A DNA stretch of 64,000 nucleotides from DATEOR01 sp963766725 (GCA_963766725.1 CAVYBK010000020.1:80803-144802); one strand, 5' to 3'; numbered from the stretch's first letter, positions 9,264 through 17,233 are shown. Translations and numbers: made by a program. Notes: generated by a model not told the origin, from the sequence alone.

Positions 9264-10244
9264 ATGCGCGTCCTCTCCGGAATCCAGCCGACGGGCGAGA
9301 AGCACCTCGGCAACTTCGTCGGCGCCATCCGCCGCTGGGTGGCCGAGCAGCACGAGGTGGATGCGTTCCACCCCATCGTCGACATGCACGCGATCACGGT
9401 GCCGCAGGAGCCGGAAGCGCTGCGCGAGTCGACGCTCGACCTGGCCGCGCTCCTCATCGCCTGCGGCCTCGACCCCGACGTCTGCACGCTCTTCGTGCAG
9501 AGCCACGTGCCCGAGCATCCGCGCCTCGCGTGGGTGCTCGAGTGCATGACGCCGTACGGCGAGGCGCGCCGCATGCCGCAGTTCCGGGAGAAGTCGGCCA
9601 AGAGCGAGAACTTCAGCGTCGGCCTCATGACCTACCCGGTGCTCCAGGCCGCCGACATCCTCCTCTACCAGGCCGACGTCGTCCCGGTCGGGGAAGACCA
9701 GCGCCAGCACCTCGAGCTGGCGCGCGACCTCGCGCAGCGCTTCAACCAGCGCTTCGGCGAGACCTTCGTCGTCCCCGAGGGAACCTACGGCGAGGTCGGG
9801 GCGAAGATCATGGACCTCCAGGAGCCGACGAGCCGCATGTCCACGACGTTCAGCGGCGACCTCGGCCTCGTACGCGTCCTCGACCCGCCCGACGTGATCA
9901 GGCGCAAGCTCCGCTCGGCGGTCACCGACTCCGGCCGCGACGTCGTCCGCAGCGAGGACAAGCCCGGCGTCACGAACCTCATCGAGATCATGGCCGTGGC
10001 GACCGGCGAGGAGCCCGAGGCGATCGAGGCGCGCTACGACGGAGCCGGCTACGGCAAGTTCAAGGAGGACGTCGGCGAAGCCGTGGTCGCGCTCTTCGAC
10101 CCGATTCGGCTTCGCTATGCGGATCTGCGCGGCAACCCCGGCGAGCTGCACGCGATCCTCGCGCGCGGCGCAGAGAAGGCGCACGCGATCGCCGCCGAAA
10201 CGCTCGCCCAGGCCTACGAGCGCGTTGGTTTCGTTCCGCCGTAA
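9264..10244 (+). CDS. trpS: Tryptophanyl-tRNA synthetase
   Basis: Charges tRNA-Trp. 326 residues, typical length. The opening SGIQPTGEKHLGNFVGAI carries the class I HIGH-like motif (HLGN), and the GEDQRQHLELARDLAQRFN block is diagnostic of TrpRS. The second class I signature, usually KMSKS, reads RMSTT (about residues 191-195, after DLQEPTS), so both canonical lysines are replaced. Starts at an ATG with a -10-like element 11 bases upstream. Stop at 10244 overlaps the start of the RDD gene. Confidence 0.95.
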   Translation: MRVLSGIQPTGEKHLGNFVGAIRRWVAEQHEVDAFHPIVDMHAITVPQEPEALRESTLDLAALLIACGLDPDVCTLFVQSHVPEHPRLAWVLECMTPYGEARRMPQFREKSAKSENFSVGLMTYPVLQAADILLYQADVVPVGEDQRQHLELARDLAQRFNQRFGETFVVPEGTYGEVGAKIMDLQEPTSRMSTTFSGDLGLVRVLDPPDVIRRKLRSAVTDSGRDVVRSEDKPGVTNLIEIMAVATGEEPEAIEARYDGAGYGKFKEDVGEAVVALFDPIRLRYADLRGNPGELHAILARGAEKAHAIAAETLAQAYERVGFVPP

Positions 10245-10857
10245 GCGTCCGCTCCCGGAGTACCGCCCTTCGGACGGGAGCTACCGCGCGACCGCGGCCC
10301 CGCTCACCCGCCGGCTCGTCGCGGGGCTCGTCGACTGGACGATCGTCACGGTCTTCTTCCTGATCGCCGAGATCCCGCTCGGCGTCATCCAGGCAACCGG
10401 GGACGAGATCGGAGGAATCACGTTCTGGTCGCTCTTTCTCCTCACGCAGGCGGCCGGGCTCGCGATCGTCGCCGGCTACTTCGCCTTCTTCATCTCGACC
10501 GGGCACACGCTCGGGATGCGCGCAGCGGACATCCACGTCGTCGCGGCGGGGACCGGCCGGAGCCCGGCGCTCGTGCGCGCCGCGAGCCGAGGAGTCCTTG
10601 CCGTCGTCTTCTTTCTCGCGTCGTTCACCGCCTACACATTCGTGCTCGGCAACTACGACACGCCGCTCTCCACCTTCCACCAGGTATCGCGCGCCGTCTC
10701 GATCGCGGTCGCCTCGATCGCGTTCTTCGGCCACCTGTGGCAGGTGCCCGACCCGGCCGGGCGCGGGCTCTGGGACCGGCTCTTCGGGCTCGCGGTGATC
10801 GAGGACATGGTCCCGTCCTCGATGCCGGAGCGGCTATGGACCCCCTGGGGAACGTAA
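10225..10857 (+). CDS. RDD-family membrane protein
   Basis: Small integral membrane protein of unknown transport or accessory role. The RDD hallmark arginine and aspartate are present in RRLVAGLVDWTIV, followed by about three hydrophobic segments and the RDD C-terminal pattern GRGLWDRLFGLAVI. The reading frame is open well upstream, but conserved sequence begins only after the trpS stop region; the TTG at 10225 inside the trpS tail is the most reasonable start. The 3' end overlaps rluB on the other strand by 24 bases. Confidence 0.75.
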   Translation: MVSFRRKRPLPEYRPSDGSYRATAAPLTRRLVAGLVDWTIVTVFFLIAEIPLGVIQATGDEIGGITFWSLFLLTQAAGLAIVAGYFAFFISTGHTLGMRAADIHVVAAGTGRSPALVRAASRGVLAVVFFLASFTAYTFVLGNYDTPLSTFHQVSRAVSIAVASIAFFGHLWQVPDPAGRGLWDRLFGLAVIEDMVPSSMPERLWTPWGT

Positions 10858-11526
10858 CCCCGCGACTTCCGCTGCGCTGAGCTCGCGCCATTCGCCCGGC
10901 TCGAGGCCGTCGGCGTCGAGACCCGCGTACGAGCTGCGATGGAGCCGGGTGACAGGGTGGCCGACCGCGGCCAGCATCCGCTTCACCTGGTGCTTTCGGC
11001 CCTCGTGGAGAGTCAGCTCGAGCCGAGATGGCTCGAGGCGTCTGACCTCCGCAGGGGCGGTCATGCCGTCGTCGAGCTCCACCCCCTCGGCGAGCCGGGC
11101 CAGGGCCTCGTCGTCGGGCTCGCCCTCGACCTCTGCCTCGTAGACCTTGTCCACCTCGTAGCGCGGGTGCATGAGCCGGTGCGCGAGCGGCCCGTCGTTC
11201 GTGAGCAGGAGGACGCCGGTCGTGTCCGCGTCCAGCCGACCCACCGGCACGACGCGCCGCTCATGGGCGACGAGGCCCACGACGGTCGGCCGTCCCTGCG
11301 GGTCGCGGGCGGTCGTGACGACGCCCGCAGGCTTGTGCAGGAGGACGTACGTGAGCGGCTCCGGGGCGACCTCGGCCCCGTCGACCTCGACGCGGTCTGC
11401 GCCCTCCACGAACGTCGCCAGGCCCGCCACTTCGCCGTTCACGGTCACTCGGCCTGCGCGGATCAGCTCCTCGGCGCCACGGCGCGAGGCGATGCCCGCC
11501 CGGGCGAGGTAAGCGTTCAGGCGCAC
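10834..11526 (-). CDS. rluB: Pseudouridine synthase, RluB/RsuA family
   Basis: Converts a uridine in rRNA to pseudouridine. An N-terminal S4 RNA-binding domain (LNAYLARAGIASRRGAEELI) is followed by the catalytic motif VGRLDADTTGVLLLTNDG with the nucleophilic Asp near residue 98, and a C-terminal EGRKHQVKRML block typical of this family. 230 residues. GTG start at 11526. Whether the target is 23S (RluB) or 16S (RsuA) rRNA cannot be decided from sequence alone; the chromosomal position near scpAB favours RluB. Confidence 0.9.
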   Translation of the reverse strand: MRLNAYLARAGIASRRGAEELIRAGRVTVNGEVAGLATFVEGADRVEVDGAEVAPEPLTYVLLHKPAGVVTTARDPQGRPTVVGLVAHERRVVPVGRLDADTTGVLLLTNDGPLAHRLMHPRYEVDKVYEAEVEGEPDDEALARLAEGVELDDGMTAPAEVRRLEPSRLELTLHEGRKHQVKRMLAAVGHPVTRLHRSSYAGLDADGLEPGEWRELSAAEVAGLRSPGGP

Positions 11527-11533
11527 GAGCGGT

Positions 11534-11540
11534 CATTATC
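11534..11540. promoter_or_regulatory. Bidirectional -10 element between rluB and the GYD gene
   Basis: The 19-base divergent gap contains CATTATC. Read on the plus strand CATTAT ends 6 bases before the GTG of the GYD gene; read on the minus strand GATAAT ends 8 bases before the GTG of rluB. Both genes would be leaderless. No clear -35 on either side. Confidence 0.4.
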
Positions 11541-11545
11541 CCGCC

Positions 11546-11836
11546 GTGCCCGTCTACATCTCGCTCATGCACTGGACGTCGCAGGGCATCGGCGGGCTGC
11601 CTGCCTGGCGCGACCGGGTCGAGGAGAGCGACGCCGTCATCAAGGAGCGCGGCGGGAAGCTGATCGACGTGTACGTCACGCTCGGCCGCTACGACGTCGT
11701 CGAGATCTTCGAGGCGCCGAACGACGAGACGGCCTACGGCATCGTCCTCGAGCTGGCGCGGCACGGAACCGTGCGCACCGAGACTCTCCGCGCCTTCACG
11801 CGCGAAGAGGCCGAAGCGATCGTCAGAGGGAGCTAG
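11546..11836 (+). CDS. GYD-domain protein
   Basis: 96-residue protein of the GYD (dimeric alpha/beta barrel-like) family, unknown function. The family pattern is visible in the sequence VYVTLGRYDVVEIFEAPND, which includes the GRYD variant of the motif, and in the C-terminal RTETLRAFTREE. GTG start at 11546, six bases after a -10-like CATTAT, so probably leaderless. Divergent from rluB. Confidence 0.8.
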   Translation: MPVYISLMHWTSQGIGGLPAWRDRVEESDAVIKERGGKLIDVYVTLGRYDVVEIFEAPNDETAYGIVLELARHGTVRTETLRAFTREEAEAIVRGS

Positions 11837-11883
11837 TCCCGAAGCTCGGTGTAGGCCCGGCCCCGCTAGGGCAGGACGACGGG

Positions 11884-12258
11884 ATGGAGGTCAGGAACAT
11901 CCGCTGGGTCGGTGTCCCGACCGAGAACTATGCAGCGATGCGAGCTCTGCTCGAGCAGGTGATGGGACTCCGTTTGAGCTTCGAGGAGCCGACGACGGTC
12001 GAGTTCACCACGACCGAAGGAGACGAGGTTCAGCTTCACGCTCCCGGCGACCCCTACTTCGACTTCTTCAAGCGTCATGCCACAGGCCCGGTTCCGCTCT
12101 TCGAGGTCGACGATGTCCACGCAGCGCGTGTGGAGCTCGATGAGAACGGCATCGCGATCGTCGGCGACCTCGGCCGGGACAGCCGCTGGGAGTGGATCCA
12201 CTTTCGCGCGCCCGACGGCAATCTGTACGAGCTCGCCAGCAGGCGCGCGAGCGCCTAG
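11884..12258 (+). CDS. VOC-family (glyoxalase-like) protein
   Basis: 124 residues with the VOC layout: IRWVGVPTENYAAMRALLEQVMGL at the start of the fold, ending FRAPDGNLYELASR, the typical second metal-ligand strand with a Glu. A single VOC module, so it likely acts as a dimer; substrate unknown. ATG at 11884 fits the conserved start. The stop codon shares CTAG with what is probably the true scpB stop on the other strand. Confidence 0.8.
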   Translation: MEVRNIRWVGVPTENYAAMRALLEQVMGLRLSFEEPTTVEFTTTEGDEVQLHAPGDPYFDFFKRHATGPVPLFEVDDVHAARVELDENGIAIVGDLGRDSRWEWIHFRAPDGNLYELASRRASA

Positions 12259-12844
12259 GCCCCCGGCTGCCGGCGACTTCTTCGAGGCGCCGGCGGAGGC
12301 CCTCGTCGTCCTCGGCGAGGTCGTCGAGGCGCGGGAGCTCGGAGAGCCCAGCTAGGCCGAAGACACGCTCGAAGAGCGGCGTCGTCTCGTAACGGATCGC
12401 GCCGCCCTCCTTGTCGCGTCCGGCCTCGGTGATCAGGCCTCGCTCGACGAGGCCGGCAACGGCCGAGTCGGCCGCCACCCCGCGAATGCGGGCGATCTCC
12501 GGCCGCGAGACCGGGCCGAGGTAGGCGATGATCGCGAGCGTCTCGAGCGCGGCCTGCGAGAGCCCACGTTGCACGGGCCGCTCGACGAGTCGGGCGCACG
12601 CTTCGGCGGCCTCCCTCGCCGCCCGGAACGCGTACCCGCCGGCGACCTGCTCGAGCACGATCCCGCTTCGGCCCTCGCGGTAGCGCGAGGCGAGAAGGCC
12701 GAGAGCCGTCTCGACGCGTTCCGCCTCGTCCTCGGTGGCAGCGGCAAGTTCCTCGACGGAGAGCGCCGCAGGCGCGATCACGAGCAGCGCCTCGATGGTG
12801 CGCGCGAGACGGTCGACCGGATTGTCGATCAGGCGAAGGCTCAT
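12068..12844 (-). CDS. scpB: Segregation and condensation protein B (3' end probably frameshifted)
   Basis: Winged-helix partner of ScpA in the SMC-ScpAB chromosome condensation complex. Family features include LSQAALETLAIIAYLGPVSR near residue 105, the RG(V/L)...L..RGLI block and the ETTPLFERVFGL segment. The ATG at 12844 overlaps scpA by 4 bases; another ATG 15 bases upstream is less likely. After about 193 residues, the usual family length, the frame continues as a low-complexity Arg-rich tail for 62 codons across the VOC gene. Adding one C/G to the five-base run at 12260-12264 would end the protein at a TAG at 12257-12255, so the tail is probably an artefact. Confidence 0.85.
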   Translation of the reverse strand: MSLRLIDNPVDRLARTIEALLVIAPAALSVEELAAATEDEAERVETALGLLASRYREGRSGIVLEQVAGGYAFRAAREAAEACARLVERPVQRGLSQAALETLAIIAYLGPVSRPEIARIRGVAADSAVAGLVERGLITEAGRDKEGGAIRYETTPLFERVFGLAGLSELPRLDDLAEDDEGLRRRLEEVAGSRGPRRSRACWRARTDCRRARESGSTPSGCPGRGRRRSRCRSHRAPHALRGHRRPRRAEPGLWHDA

Positions 12845-13554
12845 GCGGCGTTGTTCCATACGGTGATCTCCTCGAAGGGGGCAGCTTGCCCGATGGCGAT
12901 CTCGCCTGCCTTTCGCAACTCGAGCAGCGCGAGGAAGGCGACGGCCTGCTCGACCCGCGTGAGCGTCTCGACCTCCTTGTCGAAGACGAAACGGCCGCGG
13001 CGGCGAAGCACCGCGCGGAAGCGCTCGAGAAAGAGCGAGACCGGCGGGAAGGTCAGCGTGATGTGGCGGAGCGACGGAGCCGGCGGTTCTGCAGCGAGCG
13101 CGCGTAGAGCAGCCGCCAGCGATTCCGGCTCCTGCGGAGCAAGCGGACGCTCGGGCACGGGCGCGAGCGGCGCCGGTCCGAGGCGGAAGAAGCGGTCGGA
13201 CTCGGCGTCGAGCTTGTCCTCGAGCCAGCCCGCGGCGGTGCGGAAGCGCCGGTACTGGGCAAGGAGCTCGGCGAGCTCGCCCGCGGCGTCGTCGGGGTCG
13301 AGGTCCTCGAACGGCACCTCTTCCTCCTCCGGGAAGAGCCCGCGCGCTTTCAGCTCGAGGAGCGAGGCGACCAGGACGAGGAACTCGCCGTCCACCTCGA
13401 GATCCTCGCCGCGCTCCTCCAGGAACGTGAGGACGATCTCGACGATCTCGACGTCCGCAAGCTCGAGCTCCTCCTTGAGGACGAGCGTGAGCAGGAGGTC
13501 GAACGGCCCCTCGAAGGCGTCGAGGTCGAGCGGGAGCTCTGCGACGGCGGTCAC
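12841..13554 (-). CDS. scpA: Segregation and condensation protein A
   Basis: Kleisin that bridges the SMC heads. Starts with the conserved FEGPFDLLLTLVLKEELEL block and contains FLVLVASLLELKARGLFP, both characteristic of ScpA; the C-terminus has the winged-helix FLALLELRKAGEI motif. 237 residues. GTG start at 13554, 16 bases after lgt; stop overlaps scpB by 4 bases, so lgt-scpA-scpB is one operon. Confidence 0.94.
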   Translation of the reverse strand: MTAVAELPLDLDAFEGPFDLLLTLVLKEELELADVEIVEIVLTFLEERGEDLEVDGEFLVLVASLLELKARGLFPEEEEVPFEDLDPDDAAGELAELLAQYRRFRTAAGWLEDKLDAESDRFFRLGPAPLAPVPERPLAPQEPESLAAALRALAAEPPAPSLRHITLTFPPVSLFLERFRAVLRRRGRFVFDKEVETLTRVEQAVAFLALLELRKAGEIAIGQAAPFEEITVWNNAA

Positions 13555-13570
13555 GGGGCCAATCGTATTT

Positions 13571-14443
13571 TCAGCGGCGGACGCGGCCTTTCGGCACCGT
13601 CATCTTCGGCCCCTGCGGCGGAGCAGTGGGCCGCGGTCGCGCCGAGGTCTCCGTCCGGCGCTGCGACCAGACGAAGGCCGCGATCGCGAGCGCGAACACG
13701 ATCACGGAGACATAGAAGTTCAGCCGCAGCCCGAAGTACTCGTGCGACGGGTCGATGCGCAGGGTCTCCTCGTAGGTGCGAAACGCCGTGTACCAGGCGA
13801 CGTAGAGGGCGAAGAGGCCCGGCGGCCGGATCTTGAAGCGCCGGTCGACGAGAAGCAGGAACCCGACTCCGAGAAAATTCCAGAGCGACTCGTAGAGGAA
13901 GAGCGGGTGGAAGGTCGGCTCGGCGATGTACTTCTCGGGCCGGTTCTGGACGTCGATCTCGAGGCCCCAGGGAAGCGAGGTCGGCTTGCCGAAGAGCTCC
14001 TGGTTGAAGTAGTTGCCCCAGCGGCCGATCGCCTGGGCGAGCAGGATGCCCGGGGCGGCCACGTCCATGAAGCGGTAGATGGAATTGCCGGAGCGGCGGA
14101 CGACGATCGCCCCGGCAATGACGCCGCCCGCGATCGCGCCCCAGATCCCGAGGCCGCCCTTCCAGATCTCGAAGACGCCCTGCCACTTCGGGTCGGGCAC
14201 CTCGCTCCAGCTCGTGACCACGTGGTAGAACCGGGCACCGACGATGCCACCCGCGACGCCCCACATGGCCACGCGGAATACGAGATCCCAGTCACCGCCG
14301 CGCCTCGTCCAGCGCACGCCGGTGAGCCACGTGGCCGCGAGGATCCCGAGCAGGAGCATGACGCCGTAGGCGTGAAGCTGCAGGGGGCCGACGTCGATGC
14401 TGCCGCTGGAGGGGCTGGGAATGGACGCGAGCAGAAGGCTCAC
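13571..14443 (-). CDS. lgt: Prolipoprotein diacylglyceryl transferase
   Basis: Transfers diacylglycerol to the lipobox cysteine of prelipoproteins in the plasma membrane. About seven hydrophobic segments and the Lgt signature AIGRWGNYFNQELFG (near residue 140) are present, as is the essential HAYGVMLLLG near residue 28. 290 residues with a basic C-terminal tail. GTG start at 14443. The enzyme serves the several lipoproteins encoded nearby (DUF3352, 16291, 47466). Confidence 0.95.
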   Translation of the reverse strand: MSLLLASIPSPSSGSIDVGPLQLHAYGVMLLLGILAATWLTGVRWTRRGGDWDLVFRVAMWGVAGGIVGARFYHVVTSWSEVPDPKWQGVFEIWKGGLGIWGAIAGGVIAGAIVVRRSGNSIYRFMDVAAPGILLAQAIGRWGNYFNQELFGKPTSLPWGLEIDVQNRPEKYIAEPTFHPLFLYESLWNFLGVGFLLLVDRRFKIRPPGLFALYVAWYTAFRTYEETLRIDPSHEYFGLRLNFYVSVIVFALAIAAFVWSQRRTETSARPRPTAPPQGPKMTVPKGRVRR

Positions 14444-14664
14444 GCCGGAGAGTTTGGCGAATCCGCCGGAAGGGTGGCGCGCCTAGCGCGCGCTAGCGCT
14501 AGCTGAGCGATCTGGGGCGTCGCTCGCAAGGGAGGCAAGCGAGCAGGGCCGAGACAGTACGAGTGGTACGGCGAGGGACTGCGAGCGCAGTCTCCTGCAG
14601 CGAGCGGCGTCAGGCGGGGGCGGAGCCGGGCTTCGCCCGGCCGAAGCCCCGCCGACCAGATCGG
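14444..14664. other. Non-coding gap rich in GC palindromes
   Basis: No gene seen. It holds several inverted repeats: an AGCGCGCGCTAGCGCTAGCT-like palindromic stretch near 14482-14502, a GCTCGC/GCGAGC pair around 14522-14547, and a strong hairpin GCCGGGC-TTC-GCCCGGC (14625-14641) nested in a larger GGCGGGG/CCCCGCC stem that follows the small gene at 14665. It may stop transcription of the sigma-factor operon, but has no T-run. Confidence 0.4.
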
Positions 14665-14871
14665 TCAGAGCAGAATCGCGACAGCCGTGGGCTCGGGGCA
14701 GCCGCGGCGCAGAAGCTCGGTCGCGAGGTGCAGGTCGACGCTCGGGGCCTCGGCCAGCTGGCGAGCCGTGTCCCGATCGTAGCCTGCGCGCTCGAGCTCC
14801 TCTTCACGCCACAGCAGCACGCGTTCGGCTTCGGTGTCGATATCGAGGTCTTGGAGTTCCGCCGCAGTCAT
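14665..14871 (-). CDS. Small conserved-looking protein, unknown function
   Basis: 68 residues, acidic and helical, with the segments WREEELERAGYDRDTARQLA and LHLATELLRRGCPEPTAVAI, which look like a real soluble fold. The ATG at 14871 overlaps the stop of the membrane partner gene by 4 bases (ATGA), and codon use matches its neighbours, so it is very likely translated as the third gene of the sigma-factor operon. No function can be assigned. Confidence 0.7.
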   Translation of the reverse strand: MTAAELQDLDIDTEAERVLLWREEELERAGYDRDTARQLAEAPSVDLHLATELLRRGCPEPTAVAILL

Positions 14872-15689
14872 CGTGCCTTTGAGTTCGGCCGCGAGCCCGC
14901 ATCGGTTGTCCCCCTGGAGGGTGATTTGAAATCCCCAACCTGAGCTAGGCCGCTCAGCCTACCGAGGCGGCGATCCGCGAGCGCTTCTGCCTTGGAAACA
15001 TCGGCTTCGAGGCGCAGCGTGCGGGTGCCGCGCTCCCAGAGGAGCACGTTTCCGGCGAGCCTGACCTGCTCGGACTGCATGTCTCCCTGCCGGTCGAGAT
15101 ACGAGAAGAAATGCGCCCCTTCGAGCCAGTAGCCGGGCTGTCCGTCGACCGTGACGGGCTCGATCTTCGTGTCGGAGGCGATCTTCTTGAAGATGACCTC
15201 GTCCACCCCGCCCGCGAACTGGGTGAAGAGCGCGTGCGGGTCGTCGCTCGTCCCGTAGACGAACGAGACCATGCCGCCGGCCGGTGGACCGTCTTGGAAG
15301 TAGACCTCGTCCGGCGTCCCGAGCGCCTCGGGCACCACGACGTCGAAGCCGGCACGCTCGCGTGCCTGCTCCAGGGTGACGGGATCCCCCAGGAAAGTGC
15401 CGAGCCCGCTCTGCACCGGCACAGTCGGCAGCTCGTCGACCCGCTCGATCGTCACGCCGCGGAGGTGGAAGAACTCGAGGATCGCCGCGCGCGTCTGCGG
15501 CACGGCGAAGGCCGCGCCCACGGCCACGGCCAGGACGGCGAGCGCGATCACGAGCATTCGCCGCGGGACGAGGCGTCGGCGTGCGGGGACCTCGCGGGTG
15601 CGGCGGAGGACGCGCTGCTCGAGGTCGGGCTCGGCCGGCCAGTCGAGGCTCGTTCCGAGGTCGCGCAGTGCGAGCTCGAGCTCAGGCAT
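14868..15689 (-). CDS. Membrane protein partner of ECF sigma factor (putative anti-sigma factor)
   Basis: 273 residues with one transmembrane segment (about residues 45-64, MLVIALAVLAVAVGAAFAV) between a short cytoplasmic N-terminus and a larger outside domain. It starts 8 bases inside the end of the ECF sigma gene, the usual place for an anti-sigma factor. The cytoplasmic part has no HxxxCxxC zinc motif, so it is not a classical ZAS protein; a DUF4367-like outer domain is possible. The last 25 residues are low-complexity and may not be part of the fold. Role inferred from position and topology only. Confidence 0.65.
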   Translation of the reverse strand: MPELELALRDLGTSLDWPAEPDLEQRVLRRTREVPARRRLVPRRMLVIALAVLAVAVGAAFAVPQTRAAILEFFHLRGVTIERVDELPTVPVQSGLGTFLGDPVTLEQARERAGFDVVVPEALGTPDEVYFQDGPPAGGMVSFVYGTSDDPHALFTQFAGGVDEVIFKKIASDTKIEPVTVDGQPGYWLEGAHFFSYLDRQGDMQSEQVRLAGNVLLWERGTRTLRLEADVSKAEALADRRLGRLSGLAQVGDFKSPSRGTTDAGSRPNSKAR

Positions 15690-16245
15690 ACGCCTCCTCC
15701 CCCATCTGCTCGCGCAGGCGCCCGAGGGCGCGCGAGAGCCTGGATTTGACGGTTCCGCGCCGCCAGCCGAGCGCGGACGCAGTCTCCTCCTCGGAGAGCT
15801 CGAGGAAGTAACGGCATGCGATCACGAGCCGGTCCTCCTCGCGGAGCTCGTTGACGGCCGCGAGCAGCTGCTCCCTCTGCTCGGTGTCGATGGCGGTCGC
15901 CTCGGGGGAGGGGGCCGCCTCCCCCGAGGGCGTCGCCGCAACCGTCCGCAGCGTGAGGTGGGCGCGGCGGCCCGCGGCCCGGCGGCGGTTGCGGGCTTCG
16001 TTGGCGACGATCTGAAGGATCCACGGCCGAAACGGCGCGCCGGTCCGGAAGCGGTGCAGCGCCGACCAGGCCTTCACGAAACCCTCCTGGGCGGCATCCT
16101 CCGCATCCGCGGCGCTCCCGGCGATGAGGTACGCCGTGCGAAACGCGATCCCTTGATATGCCTGCACGAGGTCTCCATAGGCGGCTTCATCGCCCTGCTT
16201 GGCCCGTTCGACGAGCTCCGATTCCGGCAGTGGACGGCCCTCCAC
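15682..16245 (-). CDS. ECF-family RNA polymerase sigma factor
   Basis: 187 residues with only sigma regions 2 and 4. Region 2 is seen in the sequence ADAEDAAQEGFVKAWSALHRFR and region 4 in the sequence LEETASALGWRRGTVKSRLSRALGRLRE (read with its SEE lead-in). The ATG at 16245 is followed by a normal N-terminal helix. Followed by an overlapping putative anti-sigma gene and a small protein gene. The signal it responds to is unknown; the nearest divergent gene is a lipoprotein gene, a possible target. Confidence 0.92.
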   Translation of the reverse strand: MEGRPLPESELVERAKQGDEAAYGDLVQAYQGIAFRTAYLIAGSAADAEDAAQEGFVKAWSALHRFRTGAPFRPWILQIVANEARNRRRAAGRRAHLTLRTVAATPSGEAAPSPEATAIDTEQREQLLAAVNELREEDRLVIACRYFLELSEEETASALGWRRGTVKSRLSRALGRLREQMGEEAYA

Positions 16246-16290
16246 TGCCTCCTTCTACACCCCCTGGCCGCCGGCGGTTCCGCATCCGCT

Positions 16291-16686
16291 ATGACTAGCC
16301 CCGTGCGCGCGGCCCTCTTGCTCGTCCTCGTCCTGGCCGCCTGCGGGGGCTCCGCAACCGCGGACAGCCCGCTCGCGCACCGCGTCGAGCACCTCGAGGA
16401 GCACGGCTTCGACGTGGAGGAGGTGACGCCTGACGGGGACCCGATGCCTGACGCAATGGCCGTCGTCCAGCTGGACGGCGCGACGGCGACCATCTACGCG
16501 TACGGGAGCGAGGCGGACGCGCTCCGCGCGACGAGCGGTTTCGCCGCGGAGGAGCAGGCGGCCCCCGACCGCGTGCGCGTCCAGCGCGAAGGCGCGAACG
16601 TCTACGTCGCCCGCGCGCCCGAGGGCGGGGAGCTCCCGGCGACCGACTTCGAGGACGTCGTCTTCACTTCCGAGGAGGAGCACTAG
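16291..16686 (+). CDS. Small lipoprotein, unknown function
   Basis: 131 residues. A classic lipoprotein signal, VRAALLLVLVLAACGGS, places the lipidated Cys near residue 18. The mature part is acidic with an EEVTPDGDPMPDAMAV segment and looks like a small alpha/beta domain. ATG at 16291 chosen because it gives a standard signal peptide; the frame is open further upstream but only through sequence antisense to the sigma factor gene. Divergent from that gene by 45 bases. Confidence 0.75.
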   Translation: MTSPVRAALLLVLVLAACGGSATADSPLAHRVEHLEEHGFDVEEVTPDGDPMPDAMAVVQLDGATATIYAYGSEADALRATSGFAAEEQAAPDRVRVQREGANVYVARAPEGGELPATDFEDVVFTSEEEH

Positions 16687-16756
16687 CGGGCCTTGGCTCG
16701 GCGGGCCGGGGACGGTAGGCTCGCCTCTTCGAGCCGCTCCCTTCGGAGGTACTGCC

Positions 16757-17227
16757 ATGCGCACCCGGAACCAGGTCCCCTTCTTCGTCTCAGCTGCGAT
16801 GGGAGGCGCGGCGATGGCCTACTTCCTCGACCCGCAGAACGGGCGGCGACGTCGGCACCAGTCGCGCGACCAGCTCGTCTCCCTGGTGCGCCAGGGGACG
16901 AAGCGGGGACGCAAGCTCGTGCGCCACGCGACCTCGGACGCGGCCGGCCAAGCGCGGCGCGCAGCTCACGCCATCCGCCCGTCTGCCGAGGTCGAGCTCG
17001 ACGACGCGACGCTGGTGGACAAGGTCGAGTCGATCGTCTTCCGCAACCACGACCTACCCAAGGGGCAGATCAACATCAACGCGGAGAACGGTGTCGTCTT
17101 CCTTCGTGGGCAGGTCGAGCGGTCGGAGCTCGTGGAGGCGCTCGAGACGCGGGTGCGCAAGGTGAACGGTGTGAAGGACGTCGAGAACCTTCTGCACACC
17201 CCGGAAACGGCTCCCCGCGAGAGTTGA
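16757..17227 (+). CDS. BON-domain protein with N-terminal membrane anchor
   Basis: 156 residues. A short hydrophobic stretch, FFVSAAMGGAAMAYFLDP, is followed by NGRRRR, a membrane anchor and stop-transfer pattern seen in many small envelope proteins. Residues about 85-150 form a BON domain (INAENGVVFLRGQVERSEL, then VNGVKDVENLLHT), which is thought to bind phospholipid or attach to membranes. Good Shine-Dalgarno CGGAGG nine bases before the ATG, with TAGGCT at 16716-16721 as a possible -10. Confidence 0.85.
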   Translation: MRTRNQVPFFVSAAMGGAAMAYFLDPQNGRRRRHQSRDQLVSLVRQGTKRGRKLVRHATSDAAGQARRAAHAIRPSAEVELDDATLVDKVESIVFRNHDLPKGQININAENGVVFLRGQVERSELVEALETRVRKVNGVKDVENLLHTPETAPRES

Positions 17228-17233
17228 ACGCGA

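Noticed and set aside
10939..11883. An upstream extension of the VOC gene in the same open frame
   Set aside because: It would run through rluB and the GYD gene antisense or out of frame; homology-like sequence begins at the ATG at 11884.
14895..14945. A TTTCAAA loop in a GGGGA/TCACC stem on the minus strand, like the anticodon arm of a selenocysteine tRNA
   Set aside because: The acceptor and T arms expected around it are missing, and the bases are inside the 3' end of the membrane partner gene, which overlaps the next gene normally.
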